From Pelagophyceae sp. CCMP2097 (taxonomy: Eukaryota > Sar > Pelagophyceae), in the NCBI GenBank assembly GCA_026770575.1, contig MU657213.1:572-64571 (forward strand): a stretch of 64,000 bases of DNA, written 5' to 3'. Positions 52,647 through 62,799 of this stretch are shown here, in pieces. The notes under the pieces were generated by a model that had not been told where the DNA came from, did no database searches, and was given only the letters and a program-made list of their open reading frames with translations. A program made the translations under genes and the position numbers. The stretch's first letter is position 1, and every line of letters starts with the position of its first letter.

Positions 52647-54678
52647 TCAACCACGGCGCATGCCCCTGAGGCCGCCTCTGTCTTTGCGACTGTTCCCGGG
52701 CGCCGCTTCTGGCTTGTGCGCGAGGACGGCGAGGAACGAGGCCCTCTGCTGCCTTGATTTCTCCGCCGCGTCGCGCTTCTCCAGCGCTTCCAGCGCCGGC
52801 GCCGCCGACGAGACGGCCTTGCGCGCCGTCGATACGGCCTTCGCCGCCGCGGCGGCCACGTCGGCGGCGGCGCCGTCGAGTTTGTGGGCTTGCAGCTTTT
52901 CCGCCGATTTTCGGCAAAATTGAAGAGCGTGCATCAGTTCCTTCTTCTCGACGCGCATCCCGAGGCGCGTTGCGGCGCGGACGACGCGCGAGAGAGCCGC
53001 CGCCCCGGCGTCGCACTCTGCTCGGAGCTGCTCGCGCAGGCGGTCTCGCCCTTCCACTGCGCGGTCGACGACTTGCACGTCCGCGGGCGTCGACCACGAC
53101 GACCATAAAGCATGCTGCGACGCCTCCCTTGCGACAGAGACGCGCCACTTGACGGCCCAGGTGCCTTCGCTAAAGGCGTCGCCCGATGCGGAGCCGCCGT
53201 CGTGCGCGACTCGCACGGCGAAACAGCCTCGGTCGTAATCCATCTCCGCCCTCCCAAACGACTTTGAGATTGCGCCCCCCTTCAACATGTCCCCCACCGC
53301 CGACTTTCGCGCGACGGCGACGCAGTCGCAGGACACCTCGACGGCGATGATGTCGGAGTCCTCGGCGATGCGAAGCTGGACCGGTATGGTATGGCAGGGC
53401 GCCGCGAGAGACGGCACTTTTTCATCCGACAAGGTCGCAAAGAACAAGACCTGCGCCGGCGTCGACAAAGAGGCGTCCGCCTTGATCATAAAGGCTTCCG
53501 CTCGTTTTTCGGCTCGCTGCTTTCGCCTCGCAAACTCTAAAAGCTTCTTCTCTTCTTCCCCGGCGTCCGTGAACAGACCGACGTTGTCGTTGTTGTGGAT
53601 CCACGCCTCGTGGAACGAGTGCATGTTCGCCTGCGAGGCCGCGACGCCGAAGTTGTGCTGCATGACTCCCATGGCTTGGGAAAGTTCCTTCAAGTACCGT
53701 GCGCGGTGCGAGTCGGCCTTTAAAATCGTAGAGGCTTGGATGAATAAATTGTAAGCCTCGCGGTGGCCGCCGCGGTCCGGGTGCACCTAAGAAATGCACG
53801 GCACGCTTTGCGCCCCACGACGAAGAGATGGCATCTGCTGCGGCAAAGGTCCGGAAGGTCCCGTCTTTGCCCCGGTCCAAAGTTCACCCAAGAGCGCGCA
53901 CCTCGAGCGCGCGGCGGCGGTGGTGCTTGCGGATGGCGTTGCCCGCCTGCTCACGGATGGCACCGAGCCGCTCCAAAGCGTCCTTTGCGGCCTCGTGCGC
54001 CGAGCGCGTCTCCGCCTGCGCGTCGACGGCCATGTTCTGCCGGATGATGGACGTGGCCTGGTCTCGTAATGCAGCGGCAGCCTTCTCCTTCGCCTTGGCC
54101 TCTGCTTCGGCAGCCTTGGCCCATACTTGAGCAGCCTTCTTGGCAGCCTCCGCCGCCGCCGCAACCGTCTTGGCCTTGGCCTTGTCCTCCGCCGTCAATG
54201 GCTTGGCCGCCTCCGTTGCCGTCGTCGAATCGGGGGCGAGCGCGAGCGGTTTGCCTTTTTTCCGGTCTTTGGCGTCGCGCTTTTCAGCGTCGCGTTTCTC
54301 CACTCGGCCCTTTTTCTCCAGCGCAGCCGCGTCCTTGGCAGCCTTCTTCGCAGCCGCTTTTCTCGCCTTGAGTTGCTTCTCGAACCGTTCCGAGGCTTGT
54401 TTCCAAAACACTTTAACGAACCGGAGCATGCTGCCGCGCGCCTCGCACTCTCGCTCCGCGTCGCACTCCTGGTGAAGCAGAGCGAGGACGTCGGGAGACG
54501 GGCCGAAGTGGCGCACAGCCGTGATGGAGGCCACATCCAGCCGGGTCGTTTCCGAAAGCCTTTGGGCGTACCGCTGCTGTTGCGCCTGCTGCGCCTGGGC
54601 CGCGCGCTCCGGCGCCTCGGCTTCGCCCGGCGGCGCGTCCAAGTCGTAGACACCGTCGAGGGCGCTGAACACGTCCAT
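52647..54678 (-). CDS. DnaJ (J-domain) co-chaperone-like protein (638 aa)
   Basis: Exons are 54678-53902 and 53786-52647, giving 639 codons; the intron is 53901-53787 (GTGCGC...TTAG). The splice joins IRKHHRRRALE to VHPDRGGHREAYNLF, rebuilding helix II, the HPD motif and helix III of a J domain, followed by ASTILKADSHRARYL. The J domain is internal, unlike typical DnaJ proteins. The N-terminal 250 residues are Ala/Lys/Glu-rich coiled coil (EAAKKAAQVWAKAAEAEAKA). After the J domain come a beta-rich region (FAVRVAHDGG, AVKWRVSVAREAS, SSWSTPADVQV, FnIII-like) and a helical C-terminus. The start at 54678 (MDVFSALDGVYDL) is the first convincing codon; the frame stays open upstream. J domains stimulate Hsp70 ATPase. 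Confidence 0.8.
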
Positions 54679-55022
54679 CCCACGAAGACCGCCTCGAGTG
54701 CGGCCTCGCCTCGCCTCCGCGGCCTCGCCTCCGCGGCCTCGCCTCAATAAACTTTGCCGAGTCCCGCACGGACAAAGCCGAAAGAGGACCCTTCCCTGCG
54801 GGCCTGCGCATCTGGCCTGCGCATCGAAGGCGGCGACGCGCCGACAGGGAGGCGCCGAGGACCGACGCAATGGGACGTCATGTTTGAGAGACACGCCTTG
54901 CAAACTCCGGCCGCGCTCCGCGATGCCGGCACCGCCCTCGTACTCTGCATGCTGCCGGCACCGGGCGGCGCACTTTCCGGCCCCAAAGTCCGCCGGGGCG
55001 CGAGGGAATGGCTTCAGAGACT
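54679..55022. other. Intergenic on the minus strand
   Basis: No gene is seen between the start of the DnaJ-like gene and the stop of MYND-RING-Sel1 gene 5. A short direct repeat of CTCCGCGGCCTCGCCTC lies near 54716-54745. Confidence 0.4.
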
Positions 55023-56048
55023 TTAGAAGCCCGAAACCCATGCGAGTCCCTTCTCGAGGTTGGCCACCCTGTCTGGAGCGCCGGCGTGCCCTTTTGCGGC
55101 GGCGCGCTTGTACAAGCGCAGCGCCTCGTGGAAGTCGCGCGGCACGCCTCGGTTGTATTCATAACAATAGCCGAGGCTGAAGAGCCCTAGCGGATGGCCC
55201 TGCTCCGCGGCGAGGCGGAACCACTTCACGGCTTGGGCGTCCGACTGGGCCAATCCCTGGCCGTTGAGCAGCATGCCGCCGTAGTTGACTTGGCTCGTCG
55301 GATGCCCTTGATCGGCCGCGCGCCGGTACCAATAAACGGCGGTCTCGTAGTTCAGATCGATGCCGTCCCCATTGCTATAACAAAACCCCAATTTGAACTG
55401 CGCTCGCGCGTGTCCCTGCGCGGCGGCGAGATGGTACAACGGAATCGCCCGAAAGGAATCCTTCTGGAGGCCCAGGCCACCCTCGCGGTGTTTGTCCCCG
55501 ACGGTGGTCTGCGCCTCTGCGTTGCCCGCGTTTGCGTGCTTCATCATCCGACGCAAGTTCTCGGCGTCCGAACTCGGCGCCGCGCTTCGGCAGAGCGGGC
55601 AGCGCGCGTCGTACTCGCGGCACTTTTCGGCGCAGTCCGTACAGAGCATCTTGCAACAGCATGTCAAGAAGCAAGTGAGATGGCCGCCTTCGACGGGCAG
55701 CAGGTACATGCAGATGGCGCACGTACCGCGCGACGGGCCCGGCGCGCCGGCCGCCGCCGCCTTGCCTGCGATAAGAGCCCTCGCCTTGAAACCAGCCGCC
55801 GGCGCGGCGTCCTCGACGATGGCCGGCGCCTCCTTGATCTTCTTCGGCACGAGCGAGTCGACGAGGCGGTCTGGGAACTCGGCGGCGAGCTGCTTGCACT
55901 GCGCCTTGTGCCCGCGCTCGTACCAATCGACGAGCTGGCACGCCTTGCCGCAATAATGCCGCGATTTGCACTTGGTGCAGTGCTTGCCGCTCGGCGCGGC
56001 GCAGACGCAGCACGGCTTAAGAGCCACGGCGGCCGGCGGAGCGTCCAT
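55023..56048 (-). CDS. MYND-RING-Sel1 protein, paralogue 5 (341 aa)
   Basis: MYND (KPCCVCAAPSGKHC, CKSRHYCGKACQLVDW), linker, RING-like cluster (CAICMYLLPVEGG, LTCCCKMLCTDC, RCPLC), then Sel1 repeats (LNYETAVYWYRRAADQG, GLAQSDAQAVKWFRLAAEQG, GVPRDFHEALRLYKRAAAKG). Single coding exon. The start at 56048 (MDAPP) is set by alignment with the other paralogues; the frame stays open through the leader. The neighbouring DnaJ-like and U-box genes are on the same strand. Confidence 0.88.
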   Translation of the reverse strand: MDAPPAAVALKPCCVCAAPSGKHCTKCKSRHYCGKACQLVDWYERGHKAQCKQLAAEFPDRLVDSLVPKKIKEAPAIVEDAAPAAGFKARALIAGKAAAAGAPGPSRGTCAICMYLLPVEGGHLTCFLTCCCKMLCTDCAEKCREYDARCPLCRSAAPSSDAENLRRMMKHANAGNAEAQTTVGDKHREGGLGLQKDSFRAIPLYHLAAAQGHARAQFKLGFCYSNGDGIDLNYETAVYWYRRAADQGHPTSQVNYGGMLLNGQGLAQSDAQAVKWFRLAAEQGHPLGLFSLGYCYEYNRGVPRDFHEALRLYKRAAAKGHAGAPDRVANLEKGLAWVSGF

Positions 56049-56260
56049 CGTGGCGTCGATGACCGTCCGTCGAGTGCTCTGCGCGCTGGTCGCTCCAGAC
56101 CTACGAAAATACTTTGAGAGTAGTATAGTCGAAGATGAGTAGAGGGATCCCTGAGAGCAGTTGCCTCTTTTGAAAGGACGGAGCACTTACCGGGTATCTG
56201 GGTGCTCCCGGATACCGACGGCGAAGCCTCGAGGCGCTCGAACGGTCGTCGGCCGCACAA
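56049..56260 (-). promoter_or_regulatory. Conserved 5' leader of MYND-RING-Sel1 gene 5 with UTR intron
   Basis: On the minus strand, TTCGAGCGCCTCGAGGCTTC leads into GTATCCGGGAGCACCC, with an exon end at ACCCG before a 90-bp intron (56190-56101, GTAAGT...CGTAG). The following exon contains GACCAGCGCGCAGAGCACTC, identical over the box to paralogue 1. Confidence 0.6.
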
Positions 56261-56310
56261 CTTGCAGCGTCGACGCGTCGGTGCAGCGACGTGGCCAACT
56301 GCGTGCTAGC

Positions 56311-56430
56311 GAAGTATAGGAATTCTATACTTCTATCCTAGGAATTCTTCTATACTTCTTCTATTCTTCTATCCTAGGAATTCTATTCTTCTATACTTCT
56401 ATCCTAATTCTATCCTAGGAATTCCTACAA
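56311..56430. repeat. AT-rich tandem repeat
   Basis: Imperfect tandem copies of CTATCCTAGGAATTCTATAC and shorter TTCTATACTT units form a 120-bp block of low GC in a GC-rich genome, just upstream of MYND-RING-Sel1 gene 5 and the small inverted-repeat element. Confidence 0.85.
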
Positions 56431-56523
56431 TTTTAGTTCTTCAAGTGAACAAAAGTTCTTTTTCAAACAATATGAAATCCCGCGATCGCTAAATCTTTCG
56501 GACGTCACTGCTCAGCCTCAGCC

Positions 56524-56955
56524 GCCATTTAACGACCCCCTCTCTCGCAAACCGGAGGACACCGGTCCGTCCGTGCAGTTTTAAAGGCCCTAAGGAGCAG
56601 TTCGAGGCGTTGCGGCGGCCTGTGATGCTCGGCGTTGGCTGGGTTAGATCGGGGAAGGACGTGGCTTCAATCCAGCGCGCTGTGCCCGTCGGAACGCTCG
56701 TAGCCACCGTAAATGACCTCGAGGAGAGGACTAGATTTAGTCCCCGTCGGCTTCTCGTTAAGACCCTGCCTTCTAGGAGGAGCCGCATGCCCAGAGCAGC
56801 TCACGGGACACTCAGGACCCCCCCTAAGGCGACTCACGCCAGCCCAAACCCGTCTGGCTGGCCGGAAACCGGCCATTATGAGGCCTCATAAGGTCAATTT
56901 TTCGTCTCGGACGGACCGGTGTCCTCCGGTTTACGAGAGAGGGATCGAAAATGGC
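56524..56955. mobile_element. MITE-like element, about 430 bp with 50-bp terminal inverted repeats
   Basis: The left end (56524-56573, GCCATTT...CTCTCTCGCAAACCGGAG) and the inverted right end (56908-56955) match at about 90 percent, including the core ACCGGAGGACACCGGTCCGT. The 330-bp interior has no coding capacity. Size, terminal repeats and intergenic location fit a non-autonomous DNA transposon. I saw no clear target-site duplication. Confidence 0.55.
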
Positions 56956-57072
56956 ACGGTCCACGGTCGCGGCGTTGGGCCGGGCGCGGTCCTGGCGGGG
57001 GCTCTCAGCACGGAGCTGAGGCCAGAAGTGCATTCGAATCCGTCGACGCAGGGCGCCCGGGCCTCTTGAGCC

Positions 57073-58170
57073 ATGGACGAAACCGGCGCCGTGCGTTGGC
57101 GCGGCGGCTGGCGCGGCGCCCCCGGCGACCGGTCGCACGCGCCGTCGGACGCGGCCGCTCTCGGCGGCGTCTCGGCGACGGCGCGCGCGTTTGTCGTTTG
57201 TTCGCCGCCGCGCTCGATGCTCGGCGTGCCCGTAGACGAGTGGTGCAAGGCCGCGTCTCAAAAGGTGGATATCGAGCGTCGTCGTCGCCTATGTGGCCGC
57301 CCGCTGACTCTTGCTGCGCCGCCCCTCTCGAGGAGACCACCGCTAGGACTCCGCAGCTCGGCTACAACTTTGAGCCGGCGCCGCTGCGGTCGTCGACGTT
57401 CCGCAGCGGGCCGCGCAGCTGGCCCGACGCCGCGGCTTACACGACCGGGTACCGCAGCGAAGCCTCGCGCACCGACGGCGCGGGCTACCAGACGGGCGCG
57501 CCGGCGTCGTTTGTGCGCGAGACGACTGCGTTCGACTCGACTTTCACGCCGTCAATGACGCTCATGGCGACGAGTAAGACGCAGCGGCGGTCCGAGGCCG
57601 AGCTGCGCGCTGCGGGCCGCAACGCCATGCGCGCGCTCGAGGAGAAGAAGCACCAAGTCGCCAAACACGCAGACTGGTGAGGCCATCCGTCGGAGCCCGC
57701 GGCCCCTTTGGGAGCCTCAAGGCGCCTCCCGCGGATCGACGGTGCACGCGCGCTAGGCTCGCGGAGGACGCGCGGTCCGCGCAGCAGGCGCGGTGGCGCG
57801 CCGAGGCGTTTGAGGACGGCGTGATGGAGCGCGCCGCGGCCTTGGGACACGCTCCTGAAGCCCCGACCGCGTACCGTTCGGCGATGCGGCGCGCCGGCGC
57901 GGGCGTGGCGCCGGCGCGCAACGCGCCGCGGCGCGTCGGGACGTTTGCCGTCCTCACGCAGCCCTCGTTTGACGAAGCGTGAGAAGGCTTTTTCGTTCTT
58001 CCCGACCTTGTATCGCTCTTCTGGACCGCGAGAGGCCTCCTTCCGAAGCCGGTGTCGCAAGGCAGCGACGTGCGGTGGGGAGCGCCTCGCTGGGAGCCTC
58101 GCAGTGCATCCCTGCAGTGGTCCTTGCAAGAAGTGAATGCGCGCCAGGCACGCGCTGCCTTTGCGCGGCG
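57073..58170 (+). CDS. Unidentified multi-exon gene, 5' part
   Basis: Phase-consistent exons: 57073-57242, 57347-57676, 57757-57978 and one starting 58066; donors GTGCAA, GTGAGG and GTGAGA. The joins give VPVDEW-TPQLGYNFEP, KHADW-LAEDARSAQQARW and QPSFDEA-DVRWGAPRWEP. The protein is rich in Y/G/T/S patches (AAYTTGYRSEASRTDG, GYQTGAPASF) and then Arg/Ala helices with repeated A-R-x-A-F. I could not match a family. The Pro/Gly/Tyr patches are faintly like microtubule-associated ciliary proteins, but this is weak. The 3' exons between 58170 and 59050 are unresolved; frames around 58210 (ALVDCGARELARYARKSAAV) and 58440 (LGRILELCAMLRAT) may belong to it. Confidence 0.4.
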
Positions 58171-58799
58171 CCGCAACGTCACGCGCGGCGGTGGTGGCGC
58201 TCGTGGACTGCGGCGCGCGCGAGCTGGCGCGGTACGCGCGCAAGAGCGCCGCGGTTGGGGCCCTCTGCATTTGCTTAGAAACAGAAGCCAAAAACCAAAG
58301 GCCAGGCCACGGCGCCGCGCCGCGCCGGCCATCGGAAAACGTCACCGTCACGACGGCGAGCGGCATCAGAGGCGCCGAGGCGGCCTTTCGAAAACGGCGT
58401 GTTCAGCGCTTGCCGTCGACCGCCTTTCGGGAATCGCCGGTGCTAGGCCGCATCCTGGAGCTGTGCGCCATGCTCCGCGCGACCGCGGGCGAGAACCCCG
58501 ACCCGGCGGTGGTGTCGAGGACGCAGTTTCTCATTGTTGCAAGGGTGCGTGGCGCGAGCCGCGATCGCAGAGGGCGGGAGAGCGCAGAGACCGAGCGTGG
58601 GATGCGGGAGCACCTTGGAGCACCGGTCCGAGGACGGTCCGAGGACGGTCCGAGGACGGTCCTCGACGTAGGGCACGCTTCACGGCCTGTCGGACCGCGA
58701 CGCGAATTTACTTTTCTCCGCGTTGGAGCAACCTCGGGGCATCGACCGAGTGCGTGCACGCCGTCTTCCCAGGGGCATCGGCCGACGGGCACATTTGAT

Positions 58800-59395
58800 T
58801 GGATAGGTGCGCGTGGGCGCCGTGGCTGCGGCGTTGCTGGCTGCGCACCGCCCGGGTGCCAACGCAAACGCCCTCACCGTCGCGGACCGCGCCGCCGCGC
58901 GCGGCAACGCATCACTCCTCGACGTCCTCCCCGTCCTCCGGAGCTGCGAGCCGCCGCGTCTGGCGAAACGGGGATCCAATATCGAGCGGCAGAGGCTACG
59001 CCGGGGGACAGACGCACTTCGTGCGAAAGCGACTTGAATGACCATCCTTGCCAGGCGCGCTGATCTACGACCCCGAGGCGGACGGCATCCAGCCAGACGA
59101 GGTGCGCGAGCTGCTCTCGTGCGCGGCTACGGCGCGGGGCGACAACGACAAAATGGACGCTCTACTGGCGACGCAGCCGCTCTTCCACCGACTCCTCACC
59201 GGCGACGATCTCGTAAAGGCGCTGCTGCGGTGCCCGGAGATTTTTGGGGAGTTTGATAGGCAACTGTCAGTCTACCGCTCGCAAGTGCGCCGCTCAAAAG
59301 AGGCAGAGATGCAACGGCGCGTCCGGGCAAAGGCCGAGAGCAAGCAGCACGACGCGCAGATTCACGCGCACTTTGCGAAAAAGCGGCCGTCGTAA
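58800..59395 (+). CDS. Unidentified gene, 3' part (possibly the same gene)
   Basis: Frames here look coding but span at least one intron: VGAVAAALLAAHRPGANANA...VADRAAARGNASLLDVLPVL (58807-58970), then, after an acceptor near 59059, LIYDPEADGIQPDEVRELLS, LLTGDDLVKALLRCPEIFGE and a charged tail ending KKRPS at 59395. Helical, with an EF-hand-like or armadillo-like feel, but not recognised. It is convergent with the 16-repeat OPR gene. Confidence 0.35.
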
Positions 59396-59474
59396 AAGAC
59401 AAACATTTTGTTACACACAATACTCATGCGGGGGTTCACACAGTGTGCGCGTCGCTTTTTCAAACGACTGCGCT

Positions 59475-62372
59475 TCATCGTCGTCTCGCGCGGTCCCATC
59501 GCCGCCAGGACGCGAGGGCCTTGCGGCGCCAGGCCTTTGAGGATTTGGAGGGGTCGTCTAAATAACGGTGCCTCTCCGCGTAGCCGAAAGCTCCGCGGAG
59601 ATACGTTTCGCGTTCGCCTTCCGAAGTCAGAGCGTCCCATTCGTAGTGCGGCACTCGCAGCAGCGTCCATCCGAGCTTGCGCAGCAGCCATTCTTTAAAC
59701 CTGGATTTGCCGTCTAAGTAGCGCGTCTCCGACCCGTCCTCGGCCGCGCCGACAACATAGTGCCACGGCCCGTCGAACTCGACTGCGAACTTGGACGACG
59801 GCCGCGCCATGTCGAGGAAGAGGCCTTGGGGAGTGACGTGCTCCAACTCGTGCGCCCAGCCGAGTCGGGACAAAGTCTCGGAGACGTGTCTCTGCGACTC
59901 GGACGGCCGCGCGTCGCAACGCACGTACGCCTGGCGCAGGTCCGGCGCGATCGGGCGCAGCACCGCGGCCAGTGCGCGCTGCGGCGCTGCGACGTCGAGA
60001 GAGAGCCAGACTTGATGGAGCTGCGAGAGTTCTTTTTCGTTAAAGGCGCCGGCCCTGGCTGCCACCGCGCCCGCGAGAGACCCGTCGATGAAGGACGCGT
60101 CGGCGCCCGACACGGTGTAGGCCCACGCCGTGTTCGCCAGCGCCTGCGCGCTAAACGTGGGCATCTTCTTCGGCGCTGCTGCGGCGACGGCCTTGAACAG
60201 CAAGGGCGCGTCGGCGCCCGCATTCGCAAAGGCCCACACCGTGTTTGCAAAATCCTGCGCGTTGAACGACGCCATCTTCCCCTGCGCCTCTCCAGCGATT
60301 GCCTCGAACAAGAGCGGCGCGTCGACGCCCGCGGTCGAAAAGGCCCAGGCGGTGTTCGCTAAAGCCTGCGCGTTAAACGTCGGAATCTGCTTCGCGGCTC
60401 GGGCGGCCATCGCTTGGAACAGAGCCGGCGCTTTCGTGCCCGCCTTTGCAAAGGCCCAGGCTGTGTTGGCCAGAGCCTGCGAGCCGAACATGGCCATCTT
60501 CGCATGCGCTTCGGCCGCCGCCGCCTCGAATAAAGCCGGCGCTTCGAAGCCAGCCGTCGCATAGGCCCACACAGTGTTCGCGAGCGCGCGCGGGTAGAAC
60601 ATGGCGATTTGCGCCTCTGCGCGCGCCGCGGCGGCCTCGAATAAATATGGCGCTTCGACGCCCGCCGTGGCAAAGGCCCAGACGGTGTTTGCGAGCTCCT
60701 GCGCGTTGAACGTCTCGACGAGCTTCTCGGCTTGCACGGCGATAGCTTGGAAGAGTTTCCGGTCCGTTTCGAAGACACCCGCCTTTGCAAAAGCCCATGC
60801 CGTGTTCGAAAGCGCCTGCGAAGTGAAGGCCTCAATCTTCGTAAACGCCTCCAAAGCGACGGCCTCGAAGAGAGCCGGCGCCGAGACGCCCGCCCTCGAA
60901 AAGGCCCAGACGGTGTTCGCGAGCTCTTGCGGCTTGAAGTGCGCAATCTTCGAGGCCGCCCTTGCTGCGACGGCCTCGAACAAGGCGAGGTTCGCATCAG
61001 CTTGCCCGGCCCTCGCAAAAGCCCAGACGGTGTTTGAAAGGTGCTGGGGCCCAAACGAGGCAATCTTCGCAGTCGCCTCGACGGCCAACGCCTCGAAGAG
61101 AGCCGGCGCGGCGAAACCCGCCGTCGAAAAGGCCCACACGGTGCTGGAAATGTCGTGCGCGTTCAACAGCGAAACGTGCTTCGGCGAAGCCGCGGAGATG
61201 GCCTGGAATAAAGCGTCGGCTTCGACCCCCGCCTTTGCAAAAGCCCACGCCGTGTTGGCCAGCTCCTGCGCGTTGAACGCCGCCATCTTCTCGATGGACT
61301 CGGCCGCGAACGCCTCAAACAAAGCCGGCGCCTCAACTCCCGCATTCGAAAATGCCCAGACGGTGTTGGCCAGCGTCTGCGAGTTGGCCAGGTGCCTCTT
61401 GTTCATGGACTCTGCTGCCACAGCTTCAAACAGATACGGTGCGTACACGCCCGCCCTCGCAAAGGCCCAGACGGTGTTGGCCAGCGCCTGCGGCGTGAAG
61501 AGCCCCACCCTCGGTGCCGCCTCGGCGGCGACGGCGTCGAAGAGCTCCGGCGCTTCAAAGCCCGCCGTGGCATAAGCCCAGACGGTGTTGGACAGGCCCT
61601 GCGCGTTGAACTGGTCGACGTTTTTGCGAGACGCGTCTGCCACCGCTTCGAATAGAGCGGGCGCTTCAAAGCCAGCCGTCGCATAAGCCCAGACGGTGTT
61701 CGCTAAGGCCTGCGCGTTGAACGAGGCCAGTTTCCTTGGGGCCTCGACGGCGACAGCAGCAAGGAGGTCCGCGACGGCGCCGCCGCCGCCGCCGCCGATG
61801 GCGGCGCCCCACGCCACGTTCGCCAGCGCCTGCGCCTGCCACTCGCGCCCGTGGCCCGACACGCTCGCCGCGACGATGCGCAGCAGCCGCTCCAGCAGCG
61901 CGCGCTGCCGCGGACGGCGCGCGGCTTCGCCGCCGTTGAGCGCACCGAGGCGGTGCAAGCACGTGCTCAGATTGATGGCATCAAAGTCGCCACCGCTTTT
62001 CTCGAAGATGCCGAAGACTTGCGATGCGCTCGCGGCCGAGACGAGGGCCTTGTTCAGCGTTCGGTTGGCATCGTCGGCGGCACCGTCCCGCGTGCTGCTC
62101 GAAAGCTCCACTGAGACCATCGAGCCTCCAACCAACGAGCCGTTGAGCTTCTTCTGCACCGCCGAATGGTCCGTTTCTTCCACCGTGACAAAGGCGAAGC
62201 CCTTTGGCCGCTTCGTGGCGCCGTCTAGGGGGAGTCGCACTGCTGTGACCGTGCACTTGCCTTTAAACGCTCTTCGGATCAAATCTTCCGTCGCGCCCTG
62301 CGGCAGCCTTCGGACGAAGAGCGTGCATCCGCGCGCCGCCGCCAGGAGAGGCTGCGCCTCCCTTAAGACCAT
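59475..62372 (-). CDS. RRM/octotricopeptide-repeat/RAP-domain RNA-binding protein (965 aa)
   Basis: Single exon. The N-terminal RRM (residues about 15-95) has RNP2 TLFVRRL and RNP1 KGFAFVTV. Sixteen tandem repeats of about 37 residues with the core ALANTVWAFATAGVEAP follow, each spaced about 111 bp, from about residue 190 to 800. The C-terminus is a RAP domain: SSKFAVEFDGPWHYV, SRFKEWLLRKLGWTLLRV, HYEWDAL. The domain order equals the spliced gene at 32749, with no introns here, so one may derive from the other by retroposition or intron loss. OPR/RAP proteins act in organellar mRNA and rRNA maturation. No obvious targeting peptide starts the frame, so an upstream leader exon may be missing. 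Confidence 0.88.
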   Translation of the reverse strand: MVLREAQPLLAAARGCTLFVRRLPQGATEDLIRRAFKGKCTVTAVRLPLDGATKRPKGFAFVTVEETDHSAVQKKLNGSLVGGSMVSVELSSSTRDGAADDANRTLNKALVSAASASQVFGIFEKSGGDFDAINLSTCLHRLGALNGGEAARRPRQRALLERLLRIVAASVSGHGREWQAQALANVAWGAAIGGGGGGAVADLLAAVAVEAPRKLASFNAQALANTVWAYATAGFEAPALFEAVADASRKNVDQFNAQGLSNTVWAYATAGFEAPELFDAVAAEAAPRVGLFTPQALANTVWAFARAGVYAPYLFEAVAAESMNKRHLANSQTLANTVWAFSNAGVEAPALFEAFAAESIEKMAAFNAQELANTAWAFAKAGVEADALFQAISAASPKHVSLLNAHDISSTVWAFSTAGFAAPALFEALAVEATAKIASFGPQHLSNTVWAFARAGQADANLALFEAVAARAASKIAHFKPQELANTVWAFSRAGVSAPALFEAVALEAFTKIEAFTSQALSNTAWAFAKAGVFETDRKLFQAIAVQAEKLVETFNAQELANTVWAFATAGVEAPYLFEAAAARAEAQIAMFYPRALANTVWAYATAGFEAPALFEAAAAEAHAKMAMFGSQALANTAWAFAKAGTKAPALFQAMAARAAKQIPTFNAQALANTAWAFSTAGVDAPLLFEAIAGEAQGKMASFNAQDFANTVWAFANAGADAPLLFKAVAAAAPKKMPTFSAQALANTAWAYTVSGADASFIDGSLAGAVAARAGAFNEKELSQLHQVWLSLDVAAPQRALAAVLRPIAPDLRQAYVRCDARPSESQRHVSETLSRLGWAHELEHVTPQGLFLDMARPSSKFAVEFDGPWHYVVGAAEDGSETRYLDGKSRFKEWLLRKLGWTLLRVPHYEWDALTSEGERETYLRGAFGYAERHRYLDDPSKSSKAWRRKALASWRRWDRARRR

Positions 62373-62451
62373 CTCATCGTCGCGGCCGGATCATGTCGCC
62401 GCTGTATTTGCAAAGGGGGCTTCTTTCGGAGAAGGTCACCGTGAGGGGTCG

Positions 62452-62799
62452 TGGTTGCTGGAGGGCTTGTGATGGTGTTTGGCGGTGGAGCGGCTGAAGA
62501 AACGACAGAAGTGCTCGACACGCAAACGATGGCCTTTGCGGCTGGACCGGAGATGCTCACAGGAAGATGGGGCTGTGCAGCCGTCCAGATAGATTGAGAT
62601 TCTACGGACCAAACCAATCGACGGAGATTGGGTGCTTGTGGTGGGTAGATCAGATGTCGATAATGAAGAATTAAACACGACGGAGATCTTCCAATTCTCG
62701 ACGCGCACGTTCACGCCGGGGCCGGACATGCAATGGCCACGAAACATGTGCGCTGCCGTCGCACTCGACGCTCGCAGGATCATCGATTTGGCCACCTGA
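62452..62799 (+). pseudogene. Kelch-repeat gene relic
   Basis: Two kelch-like units remain: MVFGGGAAEETTEVLDTQTM with AGPEMLTGRWGCAAV, then, after a stop and a frame change near 62590-62600, GDWVLVVGRSDVDNEEL, TTEIFQFSTRTFTPGPDM and MCAAVALDARRI. The diagnostic double Gly of the second unit is lost (VVGRSD) and the frame ends at a stop (62799). No start codon or further blades are present. Confidence 0.55.
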
